From: an uncultured Prevotellaceae bacterium
GTDB lineage: Bacteria; Bacteroidota; Bacteroidia; Bacteroidales; Bacteroidaceae
Direction: 5' to 3'
NCBI GenBank assembly: GCA_947166655.1
Contig: CAMVFC010000009.1
Span: 1-46,875, forward strand
DNA length: 46,875 nucleotides
A program made the translations under genes and the position numbers. A model generated the notes under the pieces. The model was given only the letters and a program-made list of their open reading frames with translations. It had not been told where the DNA came from and ran no database searches. Of this stretch, positions 1-11,763 are shown piece by piece. Numbering within the stretch: position 1 is the first letter of the stretch; each line of letters starts with the position of its first letter.

Positions 1-2
1 AA

Positions 3-3000
3 ATGAAGAAAATCAAACTCTTCTTGGCGGCCTTTGCCGCCATGGTCGGGCTGAGCGCTAACGCTCAAAGCTGGACATCACCAGGATCTGACCCTGTTAG
101 TGGTCAATCCTACTACATCTTGAATGTAGGTGCAGGACAATTTGTTACAGCTGCCAATGATTGGGGAACTCAATTGAGTGCAACGGGGACTGATACTGGC
201 CTCCTTATCAGAACGGACCAAGTCAATGCTGTCACTGTTGCTGGTAAATCATTGTCTGGTTGGGAATTTGTGAACACGAATAACGCCAACAAATTGCTGT
301 TCCGTGATTCAGAACGTTGGGGCTATACAGATAAGGGCACACAGGACAGAGGTTATGTCTGGACTATTACAAAGGTAAACGGCGTATATCGTTTGCAGAC
401 GGCTGCTGGTGATCCCGCTTATCCCGCTGCATCAACTCAGTATGCAGGTGCTAACGCTAACCTTATTGGAGCTAGAGTGTATTTTGGTTATAATTCAAGT
501 TCGAACGATATTGATTGGATTTTCCTTACTGAGGCTCAGAAAGGAACTGCCAATATCGTGGCAAAAGCTCGTTTGTATCGTGCATTGATGAAAGCCTACG
601 CTGCAGGCGTAAATACAGATGACGCATCTGCTGTATATGAGAATAGCTCTTCAACTGCTGAACAAATGAATACAGCCGTTACAACCTTGAACAATGCATG
701 TCTGGCTGCTCATTTGGATAATGCATCTGATGCAGATCCTCGAGATATTACTGAATTTGTGCTAAGTAACTCTGACTTCACAAAAGGCGATATCAATGGT
801 TGGGAAACTAACTATGTCAGTGGAACGCAGGCTACAAATATTGGCTATCAGGACAATAATACCTACCAATCAGCCAATGGCTTTGTGAGCAAGTTTATTG
901 AGGCATGGAGAAAAGATAATGCAAAGATTGGTGATGGCTACCTCCGTCAGACTGTTTCTAACATGCCCGAAGGTAAGTATGTCCTTGAGTGCGACGCTAT
1001 CGCAACTAACCAAGGGAATACAAGTGCCACGACAACAGGCGCTCTTCTATTTATTAATGCTGATGGTGTTGATTTTACGACTTCTCTTTCTACCAATGGT
1101 AGTGCTGTCCAACACTTTTCAACAGAGTTCCTTTTCAGCGGTGAAGGTGATGTAATATTTGGTTTGAAGACTCAGAACACAACCGCCAACTGGATTGCAG
1201 CAGATAACTTCAAGGTCACTTATTATGGTATCGACCTTTCTGCCTACGAGACACAATTGGCTGCTGCCGTTGCTGCTTTTGAGGCTTTGGAAGGAACCGT
1301 TCCTTCTTCCACTTACACCAATAAGAAAACGACGGTAGTGGATGCTAATAATACCACTTGGAATAGTTCTAAGGAATATAGCACTGCTATTTCTGCAATT
1401 CAGGCAGCTACGAACGAGTTGAGCACTTTAGCAACTGCATATGCAGAGTATAACACAATTCGTGCAGCTGTACTTGCTGCTTACGCTTCCACAGACGTGA
1501 CAGCTGCTGATGCTGCTGCCAATTCTGCATCTTCTGTTGAGAATATTACTACAGCTATTGCAACTGTACGTACAGCACTGAAGAATGCTATTGTAGCGAA
1601 CAATGCAGAAAATATTAACTTAACGGCAGCCCTTCTCACCAATCCCAGTTTCGAGACAGGAGACCTAACAGGCTGGACGAATACAGGTATGTCCGTACAA
1701 GGCAACGATTCATTTGTGAAAGATGGCTCTTATTATGTAGAATGCTGGCAACCCGATGGCACCAAGTCGATTACGCAGGAACTAACAGGAATGCCTGCTG
1801 GTGTATATAAGGCAACCGCAACAATTAAGGCACGTGGCGTATCTTCTGCAACTCTTTCCGCAGGTGGTGTAAGCAAGGCTATGACAATTGGCGATGAGCA
1901 AAATACCTATATTGTAGAATTTGCTTGCGATGAAAATGCTGATGTAACCATAAAGTTTGAGGGAGTCGGAACAAAAGCTTCCAGCAGTTGGCTCTGTGCT
2001 GACAACTTCACCTTGACTTATGTCGGTTCACTTCCTGAATTGACCGCTGTTGATGGTAAGATGAATGCTGAAGTTGCTGCTGCGCAGACGAATGCAGTAA
2101 ACACCTATAATACAACCAAGAACGTAGAAAACTACAATGCTGCTTCTGCTGCAATTGCAGCTGCAGAATCCTCAATCGCAGCTTATGCAACTGCTGCCAC
2201 AGCTCTTGCTGACGCTAATGCACTGAAAGAAGCTCATAACTTTGCGACTTCTGAAGCTGTCACAACTTTCGCAGAGGCTATTGCAGCAGCCCAGGCTAAA
2301 TATGATGCAGCTACGCTGACGGATGCAGAGGCTACCGCTGGTGCTAATCTCGGTACTATCGTTACAGGTTGGCACGCTGGTGCCGATACTCCTGCTTCCA
2401 ACTACCTGGAGAACGGTTTCTCTCTAAATGACTTCGAAGCAGATCTCCACATAAACACATGGTCAACAGAAGGAGGTACAGATGATTCCAATTTCAAAGT
2501 TCCTTTCTATGAGTATTGGATAGCTGATGCCAACAGCCTCGGAGAGAAGACTTGGACAGGAACTCTCACAAAACTTTCCAACGGTCTCTACACTGTTTCT
2601 GCTTGGGTTCGTGTTCGTGCAAAGAACGAAGTTGCAGCAACTGACGCTACTGGCATTACGATGGACATCAATGGTGGTGGCGAAGGTGATTATGCAGCTG
2701 TGGATGTAACCGAAGGCACTCAGATTGGCACAAGCCAGTTCCAGATTGCTACTTACACCGCTCAAGGTCTTGTCAAGGACGGCACTCTCACGCTGAACTT
2801 CAACGTTGCTGCTGACAATAACATCAGCTGGCTCAGCTTCAAGAACGTGAAGTACACCAAGGTTCGTGACCTCACTCCCGAAGAGATGGCCGTTGTTCCC
2901 ACCGCTATTGCTCTGAAGAATGGTGAGGACGTCGTTTCTGATCCTATCGCTCTTGACGCAACCACTTCGACCGTTACTCTCACTCCTTCCTATACTCCTG

Positions 3001-4886
3001 CTGATGCTACAGAAGGTTACATCACTTGGACAACCAGCGATGCTTCCGTGGCTACTGTTGCCGGCGGTGTTGTTACCGCAGTTGCTCCTGGTACTGCTAC
3101 TATCACTGTTACCAGCACTCTTGACACTTCTGTTAGTGCTTCTGCTACTGTAACGGTTGACTTCCCCGAATCAATAGTTCCTGCTTCTTATTACGTGAAT
3201 GACAATGCTACTCGCACTGTTTATACTCTTGGCGAGAACTTGTTCAAAAATGGTTCATTCGACTATCCAAGCGCCCTCTATGGCTGGACAGTAAAGAATT
3301 CTTATACGGAAGCTGCCAATCCTTCTAACTTCACCATTGAAGCAACTGGCGGTGTAAATAATGGTGCATATGTCAAGACGAATGCAGGCGGCGCTAGTGC
3401 AGCAACATCACTGTCGAAAGCTATTCCTGTAGAAAACGGAAAGAAGTATTATTTCGCAGTTTATACAAGTGGCAAAGCTCCGACTTCTGCCAATTTCGCT
3501 TACAATGCTCTCTTTGCAATGTCCAATGCAACAACTGAGAGTAGCACGCTTAAGAGTTTTGATTGGCCACAAGGTGCAGAAAAAACTTCCAGCGAATGGA
3601 GTAAGACAGAATTTGTGTTCACAGCATCTACTGATTATGTGGGCGTGCGCATGAGCTGGAACGCAAGTTCAAGCTTTGACAACTTCGTCCTCTGTGAGAT
3701 TACTGACGAGGCTACAATTGGTAACGTCCAGTATGCTCTCGATGCTATTCCTACCGCCAACATTGGTTCAAATGCCTTCCAGTACAGCCAGGCTGCTATT
3801 GATGCTGCTAATGCTCTTGTACAGGGTACCGCTACTGTTGCAGAAGTTGAAGCAGCATACGCTGCTGTGACAACCCTCACAGTTCCTGAAGCCACTCAGG
3901 CTTACAACCTTGTATTCAATAGTGAAGGGCACTCTGCTACTGGTAATGCTCTAACACTTATACCCAATCCAGGACAGACCCAGGGTCTCTATGGTCTGAA
4001 GTATTTGCTTACCGCCAATACCAACTTGGCACAAGCATTCTATTTCACTCACACTACTGGTAACAAGTACAAGGTTCATGCTATTGGCACCGATGGTACA
4101 GCTCGCTATATTACAACGGCTACACTTGGCTACGGTCGTGAAAACTTCCACGAAGGGCTTCGTCTTATAGATGATGCAGAAAAAGCTCTTGAGATAGAAG
4201 TTCGCCCCGCTTCGGAGGGCACATACAGATTGTGGAATACACTGAAAAATAAGGCTATTGCACATAATGGCAATAACAATGACGATGCCTTCACAAACTA
4301 CGATGCTACTTTCAATATTGTTGAAACCACAAAGCCCTCTATCACCATCAATACGACCGCTGCTGGTTGGGGCACCACCATCCTGCCGTTCGCTGTGGCT
4401 TCTCTGCCCGAAGGTGTGAAGGCTTACACTTGCGCAGAAGTTGATGGTACAACGCTGACCCTCGTTGAGGTTACCGCTCTCGAGGCCAACAAGCCTTACA
4501 TTATCGAAGGTGCATGGAATGAGACTTTGACTGGCGACGCTCAGGGTACAGCACTGACTTACACCGAAGGCCTCCTGACAGGTGTCTATACTTCGACAGT
4601 AGTACCTGCTGGTAAATATGTCCTTCAGAATAATGACAAGGTCGCCTTCTACCTCGTTGGAGAGGGTGAGGAACCGACGGCTAAGGCCAACCGCGCTTAT
4701 CTGACTGCTCCTGCAGCTAGTGGCGTGAAGGCTGCTGCTTACTACTTCGGCACTACAACGGCTATCCGCAGCCTCTTCAGCGGCCTGCAGAATGGTGATG
4801 TATATGACCTCGCCGGCCGTAAGGTTCAGAAGATGCAGAAGGGCGGCGTTTACATCGTGAACGGTCAGAAAGTCGCTGTGAAATAA
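3..4886 (+). CDS. Large exported multidomain adhesin/carbohydrate-binding-like protein with C-terminal sorting tag
   Basis: A 1627-residue protein with a signal peptide at residues 1-21 (ends LSANA before Q). Reading along it: a ricin/fascin-like beta-trefoil-looking region (about 25-170), a FIVAR-like helical stretch, then repeated galactose-binding-like modules that open with NxxFExGxxxGW motifs (about 255-405, 545-675, 800-960, 1078-1230), separated by Ala-rich FIVAR-like helices (409-530, 690-780, 1235-1300). A Big_2-like Ig domain lies at about 966-1054 (WTTSDASVATV) and a second trefoil-like region near 1303-1440. It ends VYDLAGRKVQ...YIVNGQKVAVK, a type IX-like sorting tag. No catalytic motif was seen, so surface binding is inferred. 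The gene is lower in GC and richer in GCT/GGT/ACT codons than the rest of the window, which suggests high expression or a different history. The start lies two bases inside the window, so its promoter is not visible. Confidence 0.85.
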   Translation: MKKIKLFLAAFAAMVGLSANAQSWTSPGSDPVSGQSYYILNVGAGQFVTAANDWGTQLSATGTDTGLLIRTDQVNAVTVAGKSLSGWEFVNTNNANKLLFRDSERWGYTDKGTQDRGYVWTITKVNGVYRLQTAAGDPAYPAASTQYAGANANLIGARVYFGYNSSSNDIDWIFLTEAQKGTANIVAKARLYRALMKAYAAGVNTDDASAVYENSSSTAEQMNTAVTTLNNACLAAHLDNASDADPRDITEFVLSNSDFTKGDINGWETNYVSGTQATNIGYQDNNTYQSANGFVSKFIEAWRKDNAKIGDGYLRQTVSNMPEGKYVLECDAIATNQGNTSATTTGALLFINADGVDFTTSLSTNGSAVQHFSTEFLFSGEGDVIFGLKTQNTTANWIAADNFKVTYYGIDLSAYETQLAAAVAAFEALEGTVPSSTYTNKKTTVVDANNTTWNSSKEYSTAISAIQAATNELSTLATAYAEYNTIRAAVLAAYASTDVTAADAAANSASSVENITTAIATVRTALKNAIVANNAENINLTAALLTNPSFETGDLTGWTNTGMSVQGNDSFVKDGSYYVECWQPDGTKSITQELTGMPAGVYKATATIKARGVSSATLSAGGVSKAMTIGDEQNTYIVEFACDENADVTIKFEGVGTKASSSWLCADNFTLTYVGSLPELTAVDGKMNAEVAAAQTNAVNTYNTTKNVENYNAASAAIAAAESSIAAYATAATALADANALKEAHNFATSEAVTTFAEAIAAAQAKYDAATLTDAEATAGANLGTIVTGWHAGADTPASNYLENGFSLNDFEADLHINTWSTEGGTDDSNFKVPFYEYWIADANSLGEKTWTGTLTKLSNGLYTVSAWVRVRAKNEVAATDATGITMDINGGGEGDYAAVDVTEGTQIGTSQFQIATYTAQGLVKDGTLTLNFNVAADNNISWLSFKNVKYTKVRDLTPEEMAVVPTAIALKNGEDVVSDPIALDATTSTVTLTPSYTPADATEGYITWTTSDASVATVAGGVVTAVAPGTATITVTSTLDTSVSASATVTVDFPESIVPASYYVNDNATRTVYTLGENLFKNGSFDYPSALYGWTVKNSYTEAANPSNFTIEATGGVNNGAYVKTNAGGASAATSLSKAIPVENGKKYYFAVYTSGKAPTSANFAYNALFAMSNATTESSTLKSFDWPQGAEKTSSEWSKTEFVFTASTDYVGVRMSWNASSSFDNFVLCEITDEATIGNVQYALDAIPTANIGSNAFQYSQAAIDAANALVQGTATVAEVEAAYAAVTTLTVPEATQAYNLVFNSEGHSATGNALTLIPNPGQTQGLYGLKYLLTANTNLAQAFYFTHTTGNKYKVHAIGTDGTARYITTATLGYGRENFHEGLRLIDDAEKALEIEVRPASEGTYRLWNTLKNKAIAHNGNNNDDAFTNYDATFNIVETTKPSITINTTAAGWGTTILPFAVASLPEGVKAYTCAEVDGTTLTLVEVTALEANKPYIIEGAWNETLTGDAQGTALTYTEGLLTGVYTSTVVPAGKYVLQNNDKVAFYLVGEGEEPTAKANRAYLTAPAASGVKAAAYYFGTTTAIRSLFSGLQNGDVYDLAGRKVQKMQKGGVYIVNGQKVAVK

Positions 4887-4905
4887 AGAAACAGAATTAT
4901 TAACC

Positions 4906-4931
4906 TCCCCCAGCCTTTCGGGGCTGGGGGA
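4906..4931. repeat. Strong GC hairpin between the adhesin gene and the 59-aa gene
   Basis: Perfect 10-bp stem (TCCCCCAGCC against GGCTGGGGGA) with a 6-base TTTCGG loop, 19 bases after the stop codon. No T-run follows, so it may be a transcript-stabilising or REP-like hairpin instead of a classical terminator. Its core AGCC-TTTCG-GGGCT resembles the hairpins at 5161 and 35856. Confidence 0.7.
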
Positions 4932-4953
4932 TATAATCCCAAACAGAACAATT

Positions 4954-5133
4954 ATGAAAAAGACATATAATATTCCTGCAATCCGCGAGACCCATCTCGT
5001 AATGATAGAGAGCCTGTTGCTGGATCTGTCAGGTGGAAAGGCTGATCAAAACGGTGAGGTTCTCGTCAAGGAGGACGTAACCTCCCCCTCGGCACCCAGC
5101 TACAACGTCTGGAACGACGACTGGAGCAACTAA
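4954..5133 (+). CDS. Small 59-aa peptide, Prevotella-type, function unknown
   Basis: ATG at 4954 and TAA at 5131-5133. It starts MKKTYNIPAIRETHLVMIE, continues with a short hydrophobic stretch (SLLLDLSGG), then a charged region, and ends SYNVWNDDWSN. I recall short Bacteroidota proteins with an N-terminal MKKxYxxP and a C-terminal xVWxDDW pattern, usually annotated as hypothetical. There is no clear signal peptide and no nearby maturation enzyme. It follows the large exported protein by 67 bases with a hairpin between, so it may be cotranscribed. It could be a peptide precursor or a small regulator; the function is not known to me. Confidence 0.6.
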   Translation: MKKTYNIPAIRETHLVMIESLLLDLSGGKADQNGEVLVKEDVTSPSAPSYNVWNDDWSN

Positions 5134-5160
5134 GCTCCGGCGTCAGCTCCAAAGAAGCAT

Positions 5161-5176
5161 CAGCCCTTCGGGGCTG
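5161..5176. repeat. CAGCCC-TTCG-GGGCTG hairpin, REP-like
   Basis: Perfect 6-bp stem with a TTCG tetraloop, 27 bases after the stop of the 59-aa gene. The 14-base core AGCCCTTCGGGGCT occurs again, in the same orientation relative to its gene, just after the stop of the 1211-aa gene (35856-35869). Confidence 0.65.
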
Positions 5177-5248
5177 TATAGTGGGGCTGCTGCTGAGCAG
5201 TGATTGTCCGGGGCAGCCTGTTAGTTAATATAGTTAGATTTACATTAG

Positions 5249-5285
5249 AAAAAGGAGAGGCTGGGCTGTGAAGCTCGGCCTCTCT
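5249..5285 (-). terminator. Intrinsic terminator after the RAYT gene
   Basis: Stem 5256-5267 pairs with 5272-5283 (10 Watson-Crick pairs plus 2 G-U) around a 4-base loop. On the minus strand it is followed by TTTTT (complement of 5249-5253). It lies about 45 bases past the RAYT stop. On the plus strand the same hairpin could end the 59-aa gene transcript, though the T-run there is weak. Confidence 0.7.
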
Positions 5286-5327
5286 TGCTGGTTGTGGGCG
5301 GTGTGTGGTGTGGAGTGCGTAGGGGCT

Positions 5328-6731
5328 TTATCCCTCAGTCAGTTCGTTGTAGTTCATGATACGCAGCTGCGTGGCGCTGCAGATTTCTGTGGCGAGGTCG
5401 TTGAGGAAATGAAAACGGCCGTAGTCCGTGGAGGCATTGATCTGCCAGGGTGCCATGATGAGCAGCTTCCCTGCCGCACAAGCGTAGAACCGCTGCTGGG
5501 CGGGCTTCCAGTACGCTCGGATGGGTTCTTTCTGCAGGATAATCAAAGGCAGGCCCCTCGCTAAGGCTGTATTCGCCACGCCGGCTTCTCCTTTGGAGAT
5601 GCCAGGCGTCACCAGTACCGCCCCTTCTTCTGCCATCTGCAACAGCCGTGCCCGTTCCGTGGCGTAGGCCTCGGTCTCTTCCGTGGGGCGCCCAGAAGGG
5701 TCCTTGCGGTGGAAGAAGACCTGCACTCGCTCTGGGGCGCGAAGGAGGAAGAGATTGCCGAAGGCGGCGTATTCGCGGCCTTCCACCCAGAGGTGGAGGC
5801 GCCTTTCCATCAGCCGCTTGCATTCGCGGCGGATGACGGCCCGCAGCGGGTTGTCGTCCATATAGCGCTTGATGTTCTCCAGCATGGCCGGGCGTCTGAT
5901 GATGCGGTCGTGGTAGCCCTGCTCGAACAGGGGGAGGAGGCCTTCGCTTTGGCGCTGCTTGCTGGCGGCTGTGCCGCTGGTCTTTACCGCGGCGGACGCC
6001 GCGGGCACAGGAGAGGAAGCGGAGATGGGAGAGGAAACGGGGATGGGGGAGGCAGCGGGGATGGGGGAGGCTGCTGGGGTAGGAGACGCCGCGGGCACAG
6101 GGGAGGGAGCGGAGATGGGAGAGGCCGCGGGGATGGGGGAGGCAGCGGGGGTAGGAGAGGGAGCGGAGATGGGAGAGGGCACGGGGATGGGAGAGGCCGC
6201 GGGGATGGGAGACGCCGCGGAGATGGGAGACGCCGCGGGGATGGGAGAGGCCGAGGGGAAGGGGGAGGGTGCTGTGCCCGCACTGTTCGGTGCGGTTGTT
6301 GGCTCTTGTCGTTGTCCCTGCTGCTGCCACCAGGCTTTGCTGCATCCGCCCATGAAGCCGCTGATGACGGTGCCGAGCTTGCGCCCGTGGGGAAGCGCCT
6401 CACGGACGTAGAGCAGGAGGTGCAGGTGGTCGGGCATCATGGCTACGCGCCACACTTCCACCTGCGGATAGTGGGCGTGTATCTTGGGTATCTCCTGCTC
6501 AAGGATGGTTCTCCCTAAGGTGCTCAGGACGGTGTGGGGAAAAGCTGCTGTCCCCCGCGTGGCCCTGGCTTCGCCCTGAAGCCTCCCGAAGAGCGGCCGG
6601 CGACCTGCGGTGCAGAGTGTCACCATGTAGAGACCCCGGCCGCTGTACTCCTGCCATGTGGCGCGGCGGTGTTGGCTCGGTTTCGTCTCGTGCAGCGGGA
6701 TACCTTGCTGTTGTGCCTCGTCTCGGGTCAT
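5328..6731 (-). CDS. REP-associated tyrosine transposase (RAYT, Y1_Tnp) with fused C-terminal domain and Pro-rich repeat linker
   Basis: 467 residues. The N-terminal half is a Y1/IS200-like transposase of the RAYT type: GLYMVTLCTAGRRPLFG, the HUH metal motif in MPDHLHLLLYV, and a candidate catalytic Tyr in EQGYHDRIIR followed by NIKRYMDDNPLRA. These enzymes cut and join single-stranded DNA at REP hairpins. Between the HUH and Tyr parts lies a low-complexity insert of about 20 SPIPAA/SPISAP-type hexapeptides (18-base DNA repeats). The last 150 residues (GNLFLLRAPERVQ, LVTPGISKGEAGVA, LPLIILQKEP) look like the Rossmann/DprA-like domain seen fused to Bacteroidales RAYTs; that assignment is from memory. 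Only 5 bases separate its start from the stop of the PLC gene, so it may ride on that transcript. Whether it is active with the long insert is unknown. Confidence 0.85.
   Translation of the reverse strand: MTRDEAQQQGIPLHETKPSQHRRATWQEYSGRGLYMVTLCTAGRRPLFGRLQGEARATRGTAAFPHTVLSTLGRTILEQEIPKIHAHYPQVEVWRVAMMPDHLHLLLYVREALPHGRKLGTVISGFMGGCSKAWWQQQGQRQEPTTAPNSAGTAPSPFPSASPIPAASPISAASPIPAASPIPVPSPISAPSPTPAASPIPAASPISAPSPVPAASPTPAASPIPAASPIPVSSPISASSPVPAASAAVKTSGTAASKQRQSEGLLPLFEQGYHDRIIRRPAMLENIKRYMDDNPLRAVIRRECKRLMERRLHLWVEGREYAAFGNLFLLRAPERVQVFFHRKDPSGRPTEETEAYATERARLLQMAEEGAVLVTPGISKGEAGVANTALARGLPLIILQKEPIRAYWKPAQQRFYACAAGKLLIMAPWQINASTDYGRFHFLNDLATEICSATQLRIMNYNELTEG
5990..6265 (-). repeat. 18-base coding minisatellite inside the RAYT gene
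   Basis: A run of 18-base units such as GGGATGGGAGAGGCCGCG (plus strand) encodes hexapeptides SPIPAA, SPISAP, SPVPAA and SPTPAA. Units differ at a few bases but keep frame and length. Longer blocks of several units recur, which suggests recent slippage or unequal crossing-over. Confidence 0.85.
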
Positions 6732-6736
6732 TGCTC

Positions 6737-7948
6737 TTATGGACGCATCAGCACTTTACGGCCGTCGATGATAAAAAGACCTTTTTGTTTGTGTGTGAGG
6801 GCACGTCCGCTGAGGTCAAACGTCCGGGAGACGTGGGGACGTGCGGTGCGTGGTGCGGCGACGGCGGCTGTAGGGTCGGTGCGATGAGTGTAGCGGAAGT
6901 TCTGTTCAATGATGGCGCGTGTGAGGCTGAGACCATTCACGCCGTAGGGCATCGTTGCTTCGGGATCTGCCGCAGCAGAGGTGTCGGTGCCGGCGAAGTC
7001 CATCAGGATGATACCTGTGGGACCGGCGTTCTCCTCCTGTTGCAGCAGTGTGAGCAGCGCGCTGTTCTGCGTGGCTGCATTGTCACGGCAGCCGTCGCTG
7101 GAGGTGGCGGCGGTATAGCCCGATGTGTGGTTGATGGTCCAGATGAAGCCGCTGCGTGTGTGCTGGCGCAGCGTGTAGGTGAGCAGACGCTTGACGGCAG
7201 TGCTTTTCTTCTGGGATGCTCCTTGTGCCGTTACTTCGTAGAAGTCCTGGCAGTAGAGTGGCGCCTTGGTACCTCCCTTGCCCGCCGTAATGGACGCTTT
7301 TGTCTGGTCGGCATAGGTGGCGCTGTGGCTCCATCCGCTGATGATACCTCCTTTGTTTTGTTGGTAAGTGTGGCGACTGAGGACGAGGATGTGTCCGCGC
7401 ATGTCGCTCACTGTGAGGTCGCGGCTGAAGGGTATGATGAAGGGTTCCAGCGTCTCGTCCTTGAGCACCTGTCCCATCATCGCCGGCCATTGTGCGCGTG
7501 CGGCATCGTCCTCGGCATCGTCCTCGTGGCGGAGAATGACGATGGCAAACTCAGAAGGATGGGCCTGGACGCTGTCGCGTAGCAAGTGCATGGCATCGGC
7601 AAAGGAGATGGCTGTCGGGAGGATGCCATGGTGAATGTGCAGGTGGTCGCCGCTGACCGTGGGGCGGAGGTCGAAGGCACGAATGCCGGCGGCCCATTGT
7701 TCAGCGAGGGAGAGGTCCTGCGTGCGCCCCATGGCATCGCCCAGCCACATTCCGAGATCGCCGGAGAAGCCATTACCCGTGGCCGCATCGTGCGTGCCGG
7801 GTATCGATAACTGATACACGTATGCTGCGGGATCGAGGCGTGCCATCCAATCTTCGGCGCGTGCGGGGAAGGAGAAGGCCAGGATGAGGAGAGTGAGGAC
7901 GAAGAAAAGGGGCTGTGAAGCAGAGCGTCGTCTGAGGAAGGGAACCAT
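6737..7948 (-). CDS. Exported phosphatidylinositol-specific phospholipase C-like protein
   Basis: 403 residues. Hydrophobic signal peptide at 1-31 (ends FPARA). PI-PLC X-domain motifs: SIPGTHDAAT with the first catalytic His at about residue 53, GIRAFDLRP, and HLHIHHGIL with the second His near 107. A later GFIWTINHTSG and GIILMDFAG fit the barrel. The C-terminus FDLSGRAL...GLFIIDGRKVLMRP is the sorting tag shared with other exported proteins in this window. The family cleaves phosphatidylinositol or GPI-type lipids to a cyclic inositol phosphate; the true substrate here is not known. It starts 14 bases after the DUF4375 stop and ends 5 bases before the RAYT start. Confidence 0.85.
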   Translation of the reverse strand: MVPFLRRRSASQPLFFVLTLLILAFSFPARAEDWMARLDPAAYVYQLSIPGTHDAATGNGFSGDLGMWLGDAMGRTQDLSLAEQWAAGIRAFDLRPTVSGDHLHIHHGILPTAISFADAMHLLRDSVQAHPSEFAIVILRHEDDAEDDAARAQWPAMMGQVLKDETLEPFIIPFSRDLTVSDMRGHILVLSRHTYQQNKGGIISGWSHSATYADQTKASITAGKGGTKAPLYCQDFYEVTAQGASQKKSTAVKRLLTYTLRQHTRSGFIWTINHTSGYTAATSSDGCRDNAATQNSALLTLLQQEENAGPTGIILMDFAGTDTSAAADPEATMPYGVNGLSLTRAIIEQNFRYTHRTDPTAAVAAPRTARPHVSRTFDLSGRALTHKQKGLFIIDGRKVLMRP

Positions 7949-7962
7949 GGTGTAGTCTGTTT

Positions 7963-8466
7963 TTAGTTTTGTCTTTCCTCAACGAAGTGGTCGAGGTGCA
8001 GTTGGACATAGCGTGCGATGACGGCGGTGATCTCTTCTTCATCCTCGACAAAGGTGTCGTCGAGGTCGTCAAACTGAGGATATTGCTCAAAGAGAGCCAT
8101 GAACTCTTCGTCGGTGCAAGGGCGGGTCAGTGCCTCGCCGTGTTTACCGAAGAGTTTGCGCCCTTTTTGGATGAGTTTAGCGAAGTCGTGGAGGACGGTG
8201 GTGCCTTCGGTCTCTACTTCTTCTCCCCACAGGCGCATGGCTTTGGCGAAGGGATTGAGGAAGATGAAGGGGCCGAGGCCGTTGTGAATGAGCTGCACGA
8301 AGCCGCCGTCGAGGACTTCGTCGCGTAGCATGAAATAGGCGAGGAGGGTAATTTGATCGCTGTTCAGGCGTGTCATGGTCTCGGCCGTGAGCTCGCCGCC
8401 AATGGTGTCGAGCAGGCGTTGGCGGACACTGTCGAGAAAGTCATCGCTGGAGGGAGTGGGTAACAT
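7963..8466 (-). CDS. DUF4375/DMP19-like protein
   Basis: 167 residues, soluble, acidic C-terminal region (DDLDDTFVEDEEEI). The motif DEVLDGGFVQLIHNGLG matches the NGGFxQ core of DUF4375 (DMP19-like) proteins. The fold is all-helical and the function is unknown; DMP19 was described as a DNA-mimic protein in Neisseria, but that role cannot be assumed here. Start ATG at 8464-8466, directly preceded (coding direction) by an 8-base repeat array. Confidence 0.7.
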   Translation of the reverse strand: MLPTPSSDDFLDSVRQRLLDTIGGELTAETMTRLNSDQITLLAYFMLRDEVLDGGFVQLIHNGLGPFIFLNPFAKAMRLWGEEVETEGTTVLHDFAKLIQKGRKLFGKHGEALTRPCTDEEFMALFEQYPQFDDLDDTFVEDEEEITAVIARYVQLHLDHFVEERQN

Positions 8467-8478
8467 GGGAATTGGGAA

Positions 8479-8542
8479 GATTGAAAGATTGAAAGATTGA
8501 GAAATTGAAAGATTGAAAGATTGAAAGATTGAGAAATTGAAA
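8479..8542. repeat. Octamer tandem array (GATTGAAA)8 with 32-base higher-order unit
   Basis: Eight contiguous 8-base units: GATTGAAA, GATTGAAA, GATTGAGA, AATTGAAA, then the same four again, so the array is two copies of a 32-base unit. It fills most of the gap between the metH stop and the DUF4375 start, ending 12 bases from that start codon. Related arrays occur at 26311 and 41256. Confidence 0.9.
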
Positions 8543-8574
8543 GATGGAGTGAGAAAGGTATTATTTATCTCTCT

Positions 8575-11763
<3,189 letters not shown>

